Below are positions 63,476 to 64,000 of a stretch of 64,000 nucleotides of DNA, in pieces (positions within the stretch are counted from its first letter, which is position 1; each line of letters starts with the position of its first letter). The DNA is taken from contig OZ242304.1 of NCBI GenBank assembly GCA_965207915.1, positions 2,232,001-2,296,000 on the forward strand. The letters run 5' to 3'. A program made the position numbers and the translations under genes. Below the pieces are notes generated by a model. The model searched no databases and was not told the origin of the DNA. It saw nothing but the letters and a program-made list of their open reading frames with translations. The stretch comes from VXNJ01 sp009840625. Its GTDB lineage: Bacteria; Chloroflexota; UBA11872; VXNJ01.

Positions 63476-63999
63476 GAACGGGCCAGTCCCGCCGCAGCCA
63501 CCGCCAGGATATCTTTTGCGGAAATCGCGGCAACGCCGATTTCTGCGACCGCCGCCGCGCCGGCCAGGTTGGCCAGCAGCGCCGCTTCCGCGGGCTCGGC
63601 GCCGGCCGCCTGGGCGGCCGCGAACGCCGCCGCCACCGAATCACCGGCCCCGGAGGGATCGGCGATCCCGGCGCCGGCTACGGCCGGGATGTGCAGAGGG
63701 GTGACTGATTCATCGGCCAGGATCATTCCTTGCGCCCCCATGGTCAGCAAGACCTGGCGACAACCGAGGCGGACGCGCATCTCCTTGGCCCCGGCGCGGG
63801 CCTCTGCGAGCGTCTTGAACCGCCGCCCAAGGAACGATTCGGCTTCGGGTTGATTGGGCGTGAGCGCATCGAATCCGTGGAACCGCTCAAACCCGCCGTG
63901 CGAATCGGCGACCCGCAGGGCCCTACCGCCGCTTGCCTGCACCGCCGCCGACGCCACCGTCGGGTCGACCACTCCGCCGTCGTAGTCGGAATAGACGAG
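63472..63999 (-). CDS. RfaE1/HldE-type PfkB sugar kinase, C-terminal part (cut by window edge)
   Basis: Partial: at least 175 residues, extending beyond the window end. The C-terminal half of a PfkB kinase: LVYSDYDGGVV at the edge, LTPNQPEAESFLG, LLTMGAQGMIL and DPSGAGDSVAAAFA, which carries the catalytic Asp. Its order, kinase then rfaE2, and the YSDYDGGV and NQPEAESFLG segments match the heptose-7-phosphate kinase domain of HldE. It overlaps rfaE2 by four bases. Confidence 0.87.
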   Translation of the reverse strand, partial: LVYSDYDGGVVDPTVASAAVQASGGRALRVADSHGGFERFHGFDALTPNQPEAESFLGRRFKTLAEARAGAKEMRVRLGCRQVLLTMGAQGMILADESVTPLHIPAVAGAGIADPSGAGDSVAAAFAAAQAAGAEPAEAALLANLAGAAAVAEIGVAAISAKDILAVAAAGLARS

Positions 64000-64000
64000 C

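Overview
The window is a GC-rich bacterial chromosome segment packed with genes, many of which start at GTG or TTG. The most likely source is a Chloroflexota bacterium, possibly a marine or host-associated SAR202/Dehalococcoidia-like lineage. This rests on Tat-type lipoprotein solute-binding proteins with Val/Glu-rich linkers, CAP/SH3 surface proteins with a Chloroflexota-type N-terminal domain, a DapF-DapL pair, and phytanoyl-CoA dioxygenase, sulfatase and many SDR/MDR oxidoreductases. That placement is inference; no 16S rRNA gene is present.

Layout. 1-7.5 kb: a Cas4-like/DUF2779 nuclease, a divergent folD behind an fchA-type cyclodeaminase, then miaA-dapF-dapL-hflX. 7.5-9.5 kb: an accessory islet with a Phd/VapC toxin-antitoxin pair and a tyrosine recombinase. 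9.6-18.5 kb: catabolic and redox genes (membrane-fused molybdopterin oxidoreductase, PhyH, CurA-like reductase, M20 peptidase, sulfatase, PdxA/PdxA2, ribokinase). 18.6-23.1 kb: envelope genes (LCP protein, CinA-like protein, YesL-like protein) and a sugar-type ABC ATPase. 23.1-28.8 kb: nusA-infB-rbfA-truB-ribF behind a hairpin leader. 28.8-35.1 kb: enoyl reductase-like SDR, quinone reductase, HAD phosphatase, xylulokinase, FabZ-like protein, GT9 and three tRNAs (Thr-CGT, Ser-TGA, Ser-GCT). 35.2-39.6 kb: an enolase homologue with altered active-site residues, translationally coupled to an APH-type kinase, divergent from a CAP-domain surface protein. 39.6-42.9 kb: a corrinoid ABC transporter behind a cobalamin riboswitch, then tRNA-Thr-GGT. 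42.9-48.3 kb: a split transketolase and two tandem paralogous solute-binding proteins, each followed by a near-identical hairpin. 48.4-52.9 kb: MBL hydrolase, holin-like/phosphodiesterase fusion, two SDRs. 52.9-56.3 kb: secE-nusG-rplK-rplA-rplJ-rplL with an L10 leader and a strong terminator. 56.3-64 kb: VWA protein, cysteine synthase, TauE exporter, CtaG, MurJ, and RfaE/HldE-type nucleotidyltransferase and kinase, the last cut by the window edge.

How genes work together. FchA plus a FolD that has lost cyclohydrolase residues suggests a divided one-carbon pathway. BtuF-BtuC-BtuD form a complete riboswitch-controlled B12 importer. Xylulokinase, ribokinase, transketolase and the tandem binding proteins point to pentose/sugar use, though no sugar permeases lie here. 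The HldE-like genes, MurJ, LCP and GT9 indicate envelope polysaccharide assembly. Nothing here is clearly a wholly new system. The best leads are the FolD/FchA division of labour, the enolase-kinase pair, and the apparent ATA start of murJ.
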